64,000 nucleotides of DNA from Stichopus chloronotus (GCA_021234535.1 CM037841.1:11924825-11988824); one strand, 5' to 3'; numbered from the stretch's first letter, positions 26,160-37,964 are shown. Numbers and translations: made by a program. The notes: generated by a model from the letters alone, not told the origin.

Positions 26160-27540
26160 ATACATGGAAACATTTTGGAGCAAAATGATCAGCTTTCTGA
26201 AAAATCAGCAAATTTTTTCTAAATTCACAACAAAAGCTCTCTATATACATCTTGAGTACGGTAAGTTCTTATAACATTTTAAGGCAATTTCTCAAGATAC
26301 GCTCGGAATCCAGATATTGGAGCAGAATTGGCATTTTTGATAAAAACAATCACAAAATTTCACTACATTTACCATATCTTGGACATTGTTTTTCAGGTAC
26401 TGTAAGTCTTTACAAAGTTTCAGGGTAATTGCTCCGACAGTTCTAAGCATAAGCTGATTTTTGGATCAGCAAATATCAATATCCAACATTAAAGTGATAT
26501 ACGTATCTTGAACATTGTGTTGCCATGCGGGTAAGTCCTAAGTTATAGTTTTAGGGATATCGCTTAAGTGTTCTCAAGATATGTGACTTTTGGAGTAAAG
26601 CTGGCATTTGTTTCTAAAAAATCGGCAAATTTCATTGGATTAACCACAAAAATGTATATTATCGTAAACAGTGTGTTCTTTGGTAAGTCCTTACAAAGTT
26701 TTATCTTCGTTAGTCTCTCATAATTGTCAATATATACAGAAAATCCAAATTTTGGTGCAAATTTGCTTTAAAAAAAGAAATCAGTTAATTTTGCTTAATT
26801 TACTATATCACTTACGGTTTAAATAGTTGTTCAATAGTTGTTAAAATAGTTGTTCATATGGTTGATGGGATATGCTTGCAATCCAAATTTTGGGGCAAAA
26901 TTGACCTTTTTCTCAAAAGTCAACTACTTTCACTAGATTTAGCACTAAAATGATATTAGCTTGAATAAATTGTACTTCCGTAAGTTTAACTTTATTGGTC
27001 GCATAGCTCTCAAGATACGCACGAAATCTAAGTTTTGGTAAAAAATTAGCTTTTTTTCTCAAAAGTCAGCAAATTGTTCTTACTTTACTACAAAGATGAT
27101 ATATCTGAAACAGTGTGTTTTCAGGTATAAGTCTTCACAAAGTTTTGAGGTAATGGGTGAAACAGATTGTAAGATATGCATAAAATCCGCATTTTGCAGC
27201 AAAATTGGCCTTTTTCACAAATTAACAACTTTCACTATATTTACCTTTAAAGTGATATTAGTTTGAACAAAGTGTACTTCCGTAAGTCCTTAAAGAATTT
27301 TAAGTGCATTGGTTGCATGGTTCTCAAGATCTGCAGGAAATCCAAATGTTGGTGAAAAATTAGCTTTTTTTTCAAAAATCAGCAAATTGCAATCAGCAAA
27401 AAGGATGATATGTATCTTGGACATTGTTCTATCAGGTAAGTCCTTATAAAGTTCATTGCTCAAGTAGTTTTCAAGATGTGTTGAAAATCCAAATTTTGGT
27501 GTAAAGTTAGTTTTTTTCTTAGGAAAAATCAGGAAATCTG
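26160..27540 (-). repeat. Large inverted repeat, left arm: ~150-bp tandem monomers
   Basis: About nine degenerate monomers are present. The landmark TCTCAAGATAYG followed by GAAATCCAAATTTTGG recurs near 26291, 26440, 26571, 26735, 26868, 27008, 27166, 27322 and 27471. Between landmarks are AAAATCAGCAAATT and GTAAGTCCTTACAAAGTTT blocks. The same monomers occur in opposite orientation at 33240-34670. Confidence 0.8.
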
Positions 27541-28115
27541 ACTTAGTTGTCGCTAGTTGTCATCCATAAAAGTAATACACCCTGTAAATATTTCCATCAT
27601 GTACAATCCTACCACGTTTACACTAAAATGCGCATGTTTTCATGGTTTTCTGCAAAACCAAACTTTGGACAGGGTGCGGACACCGTACACAAACACACAC
27701 AATTTTGTTTTCCATTCATTCCGAGGACCTCATTGTGCTTTCTTTTGTTTTTTGTTCCTCAACCCTAACCTTAACAAAAGACTGTCTATTGTTAATCTTG
27801 AGAGGACCCAAGAAATCTATTGAATTTTCTACAGAGGACCTAAAATTTATTGTTTTGGTCCTCGATCCCACCCGATATTGTTTTGGTTCTCGATCCCACC
27901 CGAAAACAAGGGCACCCGCACCAGCACGGACACGTTTTCAGTTATACCCTCAAAGAGGACCAGGCTGTGCCCATTTTTCCAATACTCAAGTGGTGTTGCT
28001 ACTCATCCATTCCAAGTGTTTCCATAGCAACCGTTCTCCCATGGATGCACAGTACAACATATAGCTCCACTAGCCAAGTGACTACAATATCTCATCTTAG
28101 CCCCTATAGGGCGAT
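27540..28115 (-). repeat. Head segment of the large inverted repeat, left copy
   Basis: On the minus strand this reads GGCTAAGATGAGATATTGTAGTCA, then GGAGCTATAT and CATGGGAGAA, matching 32870-33160 on the plus strand with few differences. Relative to that copy it carries about 240 extra bp in the middle (about 27670-27915), including a ~27-bp tandem duplication (TTGTTTTGGT..CTCGATCCCACCCGA, about 27850-27903). ORFs of up to 140 codons on the plus strand are repeat-derived. Confidence 0.8.
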
Positions 28116-28490
28116 GAGATAAAAATGAAAACTCATGGCAAAGAATGCTTGGAGGGGAAAATAAAAAAAACTCTTGATTAATATCCATTCCTTTAACCAA
28201 TCTCCTCTTTCTTAAAGATAACAAAACATTGAAGAAACTACGAAACAAGAAGAAACATAAGAAGTGACGTGAAAAGGCATGAGTGATCACAGTAAGTAGT
28301 TTGAACCTCATTTTAAGGTGGTCACTCACCGTGTGGACTACTCTAAATTAAAAGCAAAAATACTAATGCTGGATAGGTAGCTATTGTTATCTGTATGACA
28401 AATTCACATAGCAATATAACTAGCAAAATGTTCCAATTAAGCAAAATATATCAGAAGAAGAATGATTGTTAAGATTTTAGGTATACTTAC

Positions 28491-28674
28491 TTAGAAGTTT
28501 CCAAATTAAATTTGCTAATCCTGATGAAGAAAGCGTGATTTGATTTCGTTCTAAATTTCAGCGAGCAGGAGACATTACTGAGGTACTCCTCTCCTCCTTC
28601 AATGGTGTCTGTCGTTACCCTGTATTGATCACCTAGGTCAACGATGTAGCCACAGGCCTCACCTGGCATCAAAT
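28491..28674 (-). CDS. Exon 2 of CUB-LDLa gene: N-terminal half of CUB domain
   Basis: This 184-nt exon runs in phase 1 to phase 2 between a TTTTAAG acceptor and a GTAAGTATA donor. It encodes residues 35-95 of the model: a short linker, then the start of a CUB domain with its first cysteine pair (ACGYI, Cys42; NVSCSLKF, Cys71), an NVS glycosylation sequon at Asn68, and the CUB strand FFIRISKFNLETS. CUB domains are extracellular beta-sandwich modules that bind proteins or sugars, often with calcium. The final two bases AA join the first T of exon 3 to give Asn96, so the CUB domain continues correctly across intron 2. The exon sits in the loop of the large inverted repeat (arms 26160-28115 and 32865-34670). 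Confidence 0.85.
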
Positions 28675-30060
28675 CTTAAAACGAAAGAGGGAAAGAATAC
28701 TTAAGCAACACATTTTTATGAGTACAGTAGCGGATACAATGTACTTTAATGTACTGCTTTTATGATGTACTGTAGATGCATTTGTTTTGATAGCCCGCTC
28801 CCCCCTCCCAAACACACACCGTACCAGGCAGGAACCTTACCCCAAATGGCGCACTATGTATTTTTGTTGATATTTTCTTCCTAGAGACTTTCTGGACATA
28901 ACCCTTTCAGGTTTTATCATGCATACAGTTGAGTCAGCTATGTCCATCCATCTCACACATTCTTGGTGTTTGGAAGTCCTTACTTACACGACCGGTTGGG
29001 TCCCAAATGGGTGACGTAGAATGACAGGCTTATACATACATTACTACGTTAAAAAACAACCACACTCATTTACATTCATACACGAACACCTTCGCACCCA
29101 CGGTGTGAGGACTCCATTGAAATTTTGCTTTGTTGTCGCTTTCTGAGTCCTTACCTTAATACCACACTTCTTGTTCTTGTATTTCTAAGGACTTAAGATA
29201 TCTATAGACATGTTTTCTGAATACCTGAAATTATTTCGTTCACGTCTTCGGAAAGTATTACAAAACAAAAACACACCAAACACAGACGCATGTTCCAAGA
29301 CGCTGCATGTAATGGTTTCGGTACGAAATAAAAACAATAAGAGACAACAGTTTAGGAGTCTATCATCAGAGGGAGGAATGAGTCTGATTTATAACATGAT
29401 TTGTAGAATGACAAACGCTATAGCCGTTTTGAGGTATGGATAACTTCAACGAAGCATTGTGAGATGTACAGTCCTGATTACACCTGATAAATGAAACACA
29501 AACACTGCAGCTGGTGTAGGTAAGGATAACTGTAGGTACCCTGCGAGTAATATCATTCTGATCATATGCATGAGTGCTCTGCGGTCAATTCGTCTCATTA
29601 GATACATTGAAAAGTTCATCATCATTTTTAATTTCAAAGAAAAATGATGGGCAGCAAAAAGAGAGTCACTTAGTGCAATACCTGAAATGATATGATACAT
29701 ATTAGCTCAGCCCTTAAAAGAACACCAAAAAGTTGTAAATATATATATATTTAAAAAAAAAAAAAATCAGCCTATTTGTGTGCAAATTAAACTTAAGACT
29801 AGTTTGTACTTTCAATTTTCTTGTCTTAAATCACTGCAACTATCGTTGATTAAAATAATAACATGAGTCCACTCAGCAAGCCATATTTAAACGGCCGGGG
29901 GGGGGGGGCTCTTCATCTTCTTAACACTCAGTACACACAAGAGACAGGAATATAGAAATTTCATACAGACACAGTTTCAGAATATACCTACCAAACCACA
30001 CACTTGACCTCTGTCAATCCTGGGGTTCACAAACATCATATGAAAAAAAACGATACTTAC
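28675..30060 (-). other. Intron 1 of CUB-LDLa gene
   Basis: This 1,386-bp phase 1 intron lies between the signal-peptide exon and the first CUB exon. It has an AT run and A run near 29735-29766 and a G run near 29898-29908. Nothing coding was recognised. Confidence 0.7.
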
Positions 30061-30163
30061 ATTCGATCAAACTCGCATCTATCCGATACGATATGATCTG
30101 CGTGAAAAGAATCCAAGAAATAACAAGAAGGCGACGCAAGTTCCTTAACAAAATTACCTCCAT
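30061..30163 (-). CDS. Exon 1 of CUB-LDLa gene: start codon and signal peptide
   Basis: This first coding exon has its ATG at 30163-30161. The upstream frame is closed by a TAA 36 nt before it (30199-30197) with no other ATG between, so this start is the best choice if the leader is unspliced. It encodes 34 residues plus one base. They have signal-peptide character: a basic stretch RNLRR (residues 7-11), a hydrophobic core LLVISWILF (12-20) and a polar end. The exon stops at a strong donor (GTAAGT beginning at 30060) in phase 1. Exon 2 begins with the two bases needed to complete a Tyr codon. The product should therefore enter the secretory pathway. No TATA box was seen upstream. A pyrimidine-rich AG lies just before the ATG, so a non-coding leader exon further upstream is possible. 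Confidence 0.72.
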
Positions 30164-32864
30164 ATTTTGTGGTTGTCCTTTGGCAGACAAAAAAGTTTAA
30201 TTAAAGTTAATTAGTAAATTATAACTTTTGTTCAGTTCAGCTTCCTTTTGCTTTTTTTTTTTGGTTGCTGTTTTTAAATTAAATTGTCCAAACGCTTGTC
30301 GTATGTTATACTGAAGCTTAAATGATTTTCCTATTGAAAACTCCCGTCGAGGATCAAACGAAAATTCCTTGGTTCGGCTTCACGAAGAGATCCCAGTGAA
30401 ACATCCCATCCACAGAACTACAGGACGATAGGAGCGCGGTTGGTCAGTTCAGAACAATTCGTAGGGATCTGGGAAAAGAGAAGCAATAATGATAATGTTG
30501 ATACCGACCAAGATGGTATTGTGTAAATAAAACAAATCAGGACACATCTCAGAAAATACTTCAACTTAAAAATAATTAAAATTTTTTATAATTTTTGGAT
30601 TGTTAAAGGAAAACTGAAAGACCACAAAGTTTAAAAGCAATCAATCAAACTGTACCGGTTTTCTCACTTTTCTGTAATCGTGCACCTGCCTTTCCTTCTA
30701 AACTAAATTGCGTGTTCGAAGATACCGTCGTCCTGTTTTCACAGCTTTTCCTTAATTCTTGTCATTCTTAGCTTGACTGTTTATTATCAGTGAACCTCTA
30801 GTAATGGCCGGGTTATTGATCGAATGAAAATAAAATAAACAAGGTCGCAGTCAAAGTGCAATTGTTCTTTTCCTTGATATACCTGTGGTTACTTATTTCA
30901 CACATGTACTGCTGTTGAAAATAAAAAAAGCTAGGTATCTCACGGAAAATATCTTTCGTTCAAATTGTGATTATTTCACTCCAAGGACAAGAAACTGGCA
31001 ACGAGATATTAAGTATTACACACACATGCGAATATGGCCAAAGAGGTGGATTTTTTTTAGCACGTTTCTTGCCGTCCGGCATGCAACAATCGAAAGAATA
31101 GCAAACATTATCTGTGAGAGCATTTTTCCTTTGTAAAACAAAACCCTATCTATACCTTTTGCAGTTAGTGTAAACCATACTCATGCAACGTAGGGTACCT
31201 CTACTCACCATCAAAGAATTAATTAACAATAATAATTCACTTGCAGTCTTGTCTCTTTCCCTTTGATTTGATGTTCAAGTCACTCGGATTTTAATGAAGA
31301 TAAGTAGCCCTTGCCGATTACTTGACAAAATACGAGCCTATATAGTACATGAGTACTATATTACAATTCATAACTCAGTCTGGATGGATAAACGTCCATG
31401 ATAAAATGTAAATCACGAGTTGTTACTTTTTCCAAAGAGCAAACAAACAAATAAACAAGAAAAGCCAACAGAATCACGCAGAAGAACCGAGGAGATACGC
31501 TACAGGTCTTTAGCTTGCCTCAGTCTCGTCAACCAATAGAACTCTAGCATATGTATTGCCTTGCATTTGAAGCAGACACGCCACTTAAACGCAGAGCTGA
31601 AACACTTTTACTGTAAAACTGAACTTAACGTGTGCACTATACACTGACTGTATCACTGTTATAGGCTGCCACAGAAGACGCTATACTACATGTGCGTTCG
31701 TCCTACTGCTGAAGATGACCTGTTAGTTTGGCAGTATGTGAGCGCGGCCTATACATCACGGTAGAGATACCTTCGTTGATTAATGAAAGATCGGGGAGTC
31801 TGATTGGAAGTTTCAAACAAATGAAGATGAATTCCTATCTGGTAAACTCACAGTTCACAAATCGTGCGAAAACCTCTTTGCAAGCATGCAGCCGTCGGAG
31901 TCTCTGTGGAGTTGACTTAGGGTGATTAAAACAGCAAGAAGAAGCTTTTACGGTTTTTCTTTCTTTTCATTTCCCCTTACCTTCTTCATTCCGTAATTTA
32001 ACCCTCTAGGTTATCGGACGTGATATCGCAGATTCAAATGGCTAACTGGGAAGGAATGATAGGGCAAAAAGATTTATATATGTAAACATAACGGACGACG
32101 GACGGAATAATAAAACTGCAGGGCATAACGGAACTATAGATTTATATCAAAACAGTACTATGGGATGTTTTATGCCAAGGAGTCTGACAAGTAAAGTTTT
32201 TCGTCGACTGCGTGATGGATAATCTTCCCTCACTGTTTGAAACAAAGTGAAGATTACCGGTGTTGAAGAGAGGTTGTCATTAGTTGAAACGGACGAGAAA
32301 TCATAATACTTTACGAGATTATTGAAAGTTCTCATCCAATCCGGTTGAACGGATACAATACATAATAACAAAAAAAAAAGGGGAAAAATCAACATGTCCT
32401 TACAGGTGAACTGCACACGTGAAAACAAAATTAGAAACCTGTTAAGATTTCCATATCACAAACAGAAGGCGATGAAAACTACATTAATCACGCTGTAATG
32501 ATACCGCATTCCCTGACGTACCCTCAAGCAGTTTGCAATTGTAATGTGTCTTGCGTCATTAACAACTCAATCTTTACATTAATCGATTTGTAAGCAAAGC
32601 AAAAGAAGTCGTTTGGTACAGTGGTTCGTAGAAAGTAGGGAGATTTGCCTCAAATTGACATGCATCCAGAAAACAGTTGGTTTTATTCAAAAGTTGCAGA
32701 GGGGAACTGAATGAAAACCCCTCGGGATTGTGTTTATACCGATACCTATTACCGTGTTTGAATTATGGCTTTTCAACCATGAGAATGCACGTATGATCAG
32801 TGACGTATGCAGGGGGGGGGGGGAACGCATTATTGTCCTGCCTAAAAAATATGGAATACTTGAT
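30164..32864. other. Region upstream of CUB-LDLa gene; promoter not located
   Basis: It holds the likely 5' UTR and promoter of the minus-strand gene, but no TATA box or initiator could be assigned. Short ORFs (for example at 30885-31136 and 32147-32428) have no recognisable domains. A G run lies at about 32811-32822, just before the right arm of the large inverted repeat. Confidence 0.4.
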
Positions 32865-34670
32865 ATCTCATGGCCCTTTAGAGGCTAAGATGAGATATTG
32901 TAGTCATTTGGCTAGTGGAGCTATATATTGTACTGTGCTACCATGGGAGAATGGTTGCCATGGAAACGCTTGGAGTGGATGAGTAGCGACACCCCAGGGG
33001 TACCGACTCCCCTCATAGTAGAGAGAACATGGGTATAGCCGGGTCCTGTTGGGCGGTATAAATGAAAACGAGTCCGTGCCGATGTGTGTGGGTGGGTGTG
33101 TGTGTGTGTGCGTCCGCACCCGTCCAAATTATGGTTTTTCCAGAATACCTTGAAAAGTACATGAGGGATTAAGGTTACACTTGGTGAGGTAGTGCATGAT
33201 GTCAAAATGTCCAAAATGCATTGGTTGTATGGTAAGGCGAGTCAAATTTGCTGTTTTTTTTTGGAGGGGAGCCAATTTTGCCCCTAAATTGGTATTTCTA
33301 GCATATATTGAGATGTATTTGAGCATTGAATGCAAAATTTTGCAAGGATTTACCTAAGAATGTAATGTTCAAGGGATATCTCTTTTGTAGTAAAAAGAGT
33401 GCAACTGGCTGATTTTTTAGGGGAAAAAAGCCAATTGAGGTCTGCAAATTGGATTTCCAGCATATCTTGAGAACTATTAGGCCAATTAAACTAAAACTTT
33501 GTAAGGACTTACCAGAGAACACACTGTTCAACATAATATTAATGAAATGATAAATGGAGTGAAATGTGCTGACTTTTTTGGGGAAAAAAAAAGCCAATTT
33601 TGCCCCAAAATTTGGATTTCCAGCCCATCTTGAGAACTATTAGACCAATGCACTTAAAACTGTAAGGCCTTACCTGAGAACACGCTGTTAAACTAAACAT
33701 AATATTACTGTTAGGGTAAATCCAGTGAAATTTGCTGATTTTTTTTAAAAAAAAAGAAGAAGATAATTTTGACTCAAATTTGGATTTCTACCATACCTTG
33801 AGAGCTATTTGAACACTATATGCAAACCTTTGCAAGGATTCACCTACGAACATAATATTTAGAAAGATTACTTTTATAGTGAATGTAGAGAGAAATTTGC
33901 TGATTTGTTAGAAAAAATTCAATTTTTGCCCCAAAATTAGGATTTCCAGCATATCTTGAAAACTTTTCGACCAATTAACTTAAAACATTGTAAGGACTTA
34001 CTTGAGAACACATTGTTCAACGTAATGTTACTGTAATGGCAACTCCAGTGAAATTTGTTGATTTTTTTTTTAAGGCCAGTTTTGCCCTAAAATTTGGATT
34101 TCCACCATATCCTGAGCGTTATTTTAGCATTATAATACACAAAAGTTTACAAGAACTTATGAATGTACTCAACGTAAATGATCAAGCTATATTATTTTAC
34201 AGCAAGTTGAATGAAATTTGCTGAATATTTAGAAGAAAAGCCAATTATGCCAAAAATGTGGATTTCTACCATATCTTGAGAACTATTAGACCTATAACGT
34301 AAACCTTGGTAACGACTTAACCTGTAACTTGTACAGCATGGAAAACTGAGTTCAGTCTGCTGACTATTTAGAAAAAAAAAAACAACAGCCTGTAATACTT
34401 GGGACCAAAATTTTCCTTTCCAGCATATCTTAAAAACTGAACAATAAATTAAAACTTTGTTTGGAACCACAACATTCAAGATACATGGTAAACAGAGTGA
34501 AATTTGCAAATTTTTTAGAAAAAGAAAAATCGCACCAATTTTGGATTTTCATCATATCTTAAGAACTGTAAGCATTTTAATTTTACAAGCACTCACTGGA
34601 AAAACACTCTTCAAGATGTATCACTCTGATGCTATGTTGCATGAAATTTGCTGAATTTAAGGGAATAAGC
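32865..34670 (+). repeat. Large inverted repeat, right arm: head plus ~160-bp monomers
   Basis: The head (32865-33230) matches 27540-28115 in inverse orientation and contains a TG microsatellite at about 33083-33112. It is followed by about nine monomers whose landmark, TTGGATTTCCAGCATATCTTGAG, recurs near 33285, 33449, 33611, 33779, 33937, 34092, 34257, 34411 and 34540, with GTGAAATTTGCTGATTTTTT and AAAACTTTGTAAGGACTTACC blocks between. It ends close to a C run at about 34671-34686. Confidence 0.82.
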
Positions 34671-34689
34671 CCCCCCCCCCTCCCCCATT

Positions 34690-35254
34690 GCCACGAAAAT
34701 AGATTCATTGAATGTCTATTTACATGGCCATGTAACCCTGATCTCTAATGTTAGCACTAACAGCGATGTGACTGGGACGAGGAGTAGAATTTTTAAGCCA
34801 AATGATTTTATTTCAATGGCCAGGCCATATGGAAAGTAAACATAACATCTCTGCCAATAGCCCCAATGCTTGCAATTTGGTGTTTGAACATTCCTGGCAA
34901 TAATGAGAGCATTATTTTTAAGTTAAACAATCTTTTTAGCAGAACCTAGTCCTGAACAAGGTAAATATGGGACTAACGTGCGAATAACCCATATAGAGAT
35001 GTTCTCAACACCCTGCCCCTATCTCTAACCACTAAGCGTAACCCAGTTAACCCTAAATTAATGACGCAAAGATATAATTGTGTAATTACAACGTAGTACA
35101 ATATACGCAAATACTTTTGGACAGTCATTAGTATCGTTACTTGAGCTGAGGTAGTAGCACTAGACATGCTACCCTAGATATCAATATTACCATTTTATGT
35201 TCGGTTCTGCTGCTTACGACCATTTTATGTTTGGAGAATTATTTAAGGTTTGTA
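34690..35254. other. Non-coding region, nothing recognised
   Basis: It contains only AT-rich sequence and a short CCCTAA-like fragment near 35050. Confidence 0.45.
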
Positions 35255-35445
35255 CCAAAGTCCATCAGGGTCAAATGGAAATTTATTTTTAATTCGTAAT
35301 TGCGAATTAATAGTTCGTTATTACGAATTCCTAATTCGTAATTACAAATTAATAATCCGTAATTACGAATTAATAATTCGTTATTATGAATTAATAATTC
35401 GTTATTATGAATTAATAATTCGTTATTACGAATTAATAACTTGAT
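35255..35445 (+). repeat. TAATTCG palindromic tandem repeat, left copy
   Basis: Units of 20-22 bp such as AATTAATAATTCGTTATTA are repeated about seven times (35290-35441). Each is nearly self-complementary, so both strands show ORFs reading (I/L)I(R/H)N-YEL. The lead-in TCCATCAGGGTCAAATGGAAATTT is related to that of an inverted copy at 36486-36568. Confidence 0.75.
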
Positions 35446-35734
35446 GGCAGTATACAAGAAAATGAAATTATTACTAAAGTACAGGCGCGGTTGCCACCTA
35501 ACTGACGTATTTGGTGTGCAAAGGCAGTCTACACGATGTTCAAGTGTATTTCTGTAGTCAAATAGAATCTTTGGGAAGTAGTTTCTACTTTAAGACAATA
35601 ATAATATCAAATTTGAAATTGGAAATTGGTGAGAGCTCCAGGTCGCTGAACTCCCTGAAGTTTAAGTCTCATGACGGGATGGCGGGAATAGACGAAATTC
35701 GACAGATAAATTTCGTTTTATAAAAAAAAAATTT

Positions 35735-35850
35735 AAAAAGTTTTTCGAACGTACGGAAAGTTTTTTTGGAACGTTCGAAAAACCTATCGTACGTACGAAA
35801 AGTTTTTCGAACGTTCGAAAAGTGTTTTGGAACGTTCGAAAAGTTGAAAA
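35735..35850. repeat. TTCGAACGTTCGAA palindromic tandem repeat
   Basis: About five units of 18-26 bp carry AACGTTCG or ACGTACG cores. The stretch 35804-35821 is a perfect 18-bp palindrome. Confidence 0.75.
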
Positions 35851-35924
35851 TAAAATCACACGTGACAGCAATACGCTTCTGTAGAAAACCCGACACCTAG
35901 ACCTTTTTTTTGGGGGGGGCAGAG

Positions 35925-36455
35925 ATTGTCTGAATCATGTTTGTGAATAATCAGGGATATTACTGTCTAAACAGAGCACCACCACGTACAAGAAAAATTT
36001 CGCTTTTCTAAACCCCCAGATGGCAGGAAACGGCACTTCCCGCGTGTACTAGAGCTGGAAGGATCCAGCTTTGAAATATGGATATCATATCTGCAATAAA
36101 TCAATTTGTGCTAAAAGAAAAGTCAATTGACTAAAAATGGTAATACAAATCAGTGTTTTTAAGGTGATAAAAGAATTTTAATTAGCTACACATCCACTTT
36201 CATTTTTTAAATAATAAGCTAGGCATCCTCTTTCATTTTTTTCTTTTTGAATTTTTGATAAATATTTTTTGATGAACACATTGGTGCAAGCAAGAAATTT
36301 GACTGAGGCAAAGATTGTTTAAACTAATTATGTTTGTTACTGACCAGGGGAATTACTATCTAAGCGAAGCGCCACCAGTAGTTGGTTCGGATCAAACAAG
36401 AAAATTTTGGATTTCAAAACCTCCAGATGACAGAAACTGCACTCCCCGAGCGGAT
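35925..36455 (+). repeat. Direct duplication of a ~130-bp segment
   Basis: The segments 35925-36045 and 36315-36450 share, in order, ATGTTTGT, CAGGG.ATTACT.TCTAA, GCACCACC or GCGCCACC, ACAAGAAAA, CCCCCAGATG or CCTCCAGATG and CACTTCCCGCG or CACTCCCCGAG. The copies are diverged. They lie inside the loop formed by the inverted TAATTCG clusters. Confidence 0.6.
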
Positions 36456-36485
36456 CTGAGATGCATGTAACCAGCCATGTACCCA

Positions 36486-36568
36486 TAATTATTAATTCGT
36501 AATTCCGGATTATTAATTCGTAATTACGAATTAAAAGTAAATTTTCGTTTGGCACTAATGGGCTTTCG
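36486..36568 (-). repeat. TAATTCG repeat, inverted right copy
   Basis: On the minus strand, a lead-in CCATTAGTGCCAAACGAAAATTT is followed by AATTCGTAATTACGAATTAAT units, matching the order at 35255-35311. With that copy it makes an inverted pair about 1.3 kb across. Confidence 0.65.
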
Positions 36569-36834
36569 TAGGTTTGCATGCGGTTCTTTGTAGAGCTCTC
36601 TGACATGGGGTTGCAGTAAACTGTTTCAAATCCCCATGGATGTCTAAGGTCTGTATTTATGTCTTTATTAAAATCAATGCATTATGGCGATGAGATATGC
36701 AACTCCGTGTATTGCCCTCTTGTTTCTTTTATTTTTAATTCTGTTCTTTATAATATGTGTTGGCAATACTCCTTGGTTTATTTTTACTCGTAATTCGTGC
36801 AATATACACTGTACATAAATGTGTCAGGGACTTG

Positions 36835-37465
36835 GAAGTGCTGTTTTTGGAAATCTGTGTGGTTTGTTGCACCAACATTTTCTAGTTCGCTGCGCGCCAA
36901 CTGATGGAGGCGATTCCCTCAGATAGTTTGAAGAATAAATCTCACTTCACGTACAAACTAAAACTACGCAATCGTGTATTTGACCACCAACCACCCCCAC
37001 CCCACCCCTTCCCCCCTCCCCCCGCCTTGCTTAAATAAGTTATCCTGAACTGCTGTGAACCAGAAACTTTGGCAAAAAAATAAATACAAAATGAAAACAA
37101 AATCTGGGCAGCTTTTTTGTTCAATTTCGTTTTGTAGAATACGCACAAGAGATCATTTTCGAATGATTAGTTTAGTAATTTACCATTATCTGGTTATTCC
37201 TTGATAATTTTGCACGTGGTCATTTATCAAAATGAACATTTTCATTTGCAAACGAAAGCGTAAAATAACGACAGCTTAGATTTTACTAACAAACCTGAAA
37301 AATGCCATTTCCGGAGTGTCTGAGAAGTCCTGGTTTTTCAAAATTTTCAGAACGCTCCACGCCAACCGATGTGGCGCTCCGCTTAGATAGTCTCCCGGAT
37401 TAATCTCTTTCCACGTATGCTCACTGACACTTGGCAGCCATGTAATTGGTCAACCCCCCCCCCCC
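36835..37465. repeat. Two copies of a dispersed repeat with CGCCAACTGATG core
   Basis: The segments 36840-36970 and 37300-37450 both carry a CGCCAACYGATG core followed by a TAGATAGT-like block, AATAAATCTC or ATTAATCTC and CACGTA. A third relative lies at about 22040-22130. The sequence AACCACCCCC..CCCCCCC nearby is low-complexity. Confidence 0.5.
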
Positions 37466-37754
37466 CCTTCCAGAAACGCTGGGAGCTGCATTGACCAAGT
37501 TATCCCTTCTTATAACCATTGCTATGATGCTGATGCTCAGACGTTCCCCATTTTCTTTACTACCATCAATCCACTTTATCTGAAATATTGATCACTTTTG
37601 TAGTGGTCCTTTCCCGTTACTTCAACGTAGGGAACGCAGCGCTGTTCCACTTTCAGTTAAAACTGGAATATGAGTTGTACTAGCAATCACCTGGTCATCT
37701 ACCTTTGTTCTTCATCAGTGTTTCGAGGAAGAGAGAGTAGGGGAGAAGATTACC

Positions 37755-37961
37755 TGTCACGAAATCTGAAAGAGAACCATGCACTCATCTTCCGGATATT
37801 TTAAAATGAAAATCGTCTCGACATTTTTGTTGGCCAACTTGGCCCTACAAAATTCAAACTCTCTAAGAAAGCATGGCAGTCAACCAAGGTTACATGGAAT
37901 AAAACAGACCAATGGGGTGGCTATGAATATTCATGTGTGCCACAATGGATCTTAAACAATG
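37755..37961 (+). repeat. Dispersed repeat, plus-strand copy
   Basis: It matches 46785-46987 in inverse orientation through ordered blocks: ATCTGAAAGAGAA, GTCTCGACA.TTTTGTTGG, CCTACAAAATTCA, AATATTCATGT and CTTAAACAATG. Confidence 0.75.
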
Positions 37962-37964
37962 TTT

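Larger units (their letters stand above)
8534..28490 (-). other. Intron 2 of CUB-LDLa gene (~20 kb)
   Basis: This phase 2 intron splits the CUB domain; the donor is GTAAGTATA and the acceptor CATTTCAG. Apart from the repeats listed separately (12960-13175, 14160-14430, 15365-15960, 17234-19470, 25500-25810, 26160-28115), the stretches 8534-12900, 13180-14090, 15965-17230 and 19475-25490 hold only short ORFs with AT-driven composition and no recognisable domain. No nested gene is convincing. Confidence 0.75.

Noticed and set aside
27547..28122. Three overlapping plus-strand ORFs of 73-140 codons
   Set aside because: They lie within the head of the inverted repeat, and the equivalent copy at 32865-33230 does not preserve the frames.
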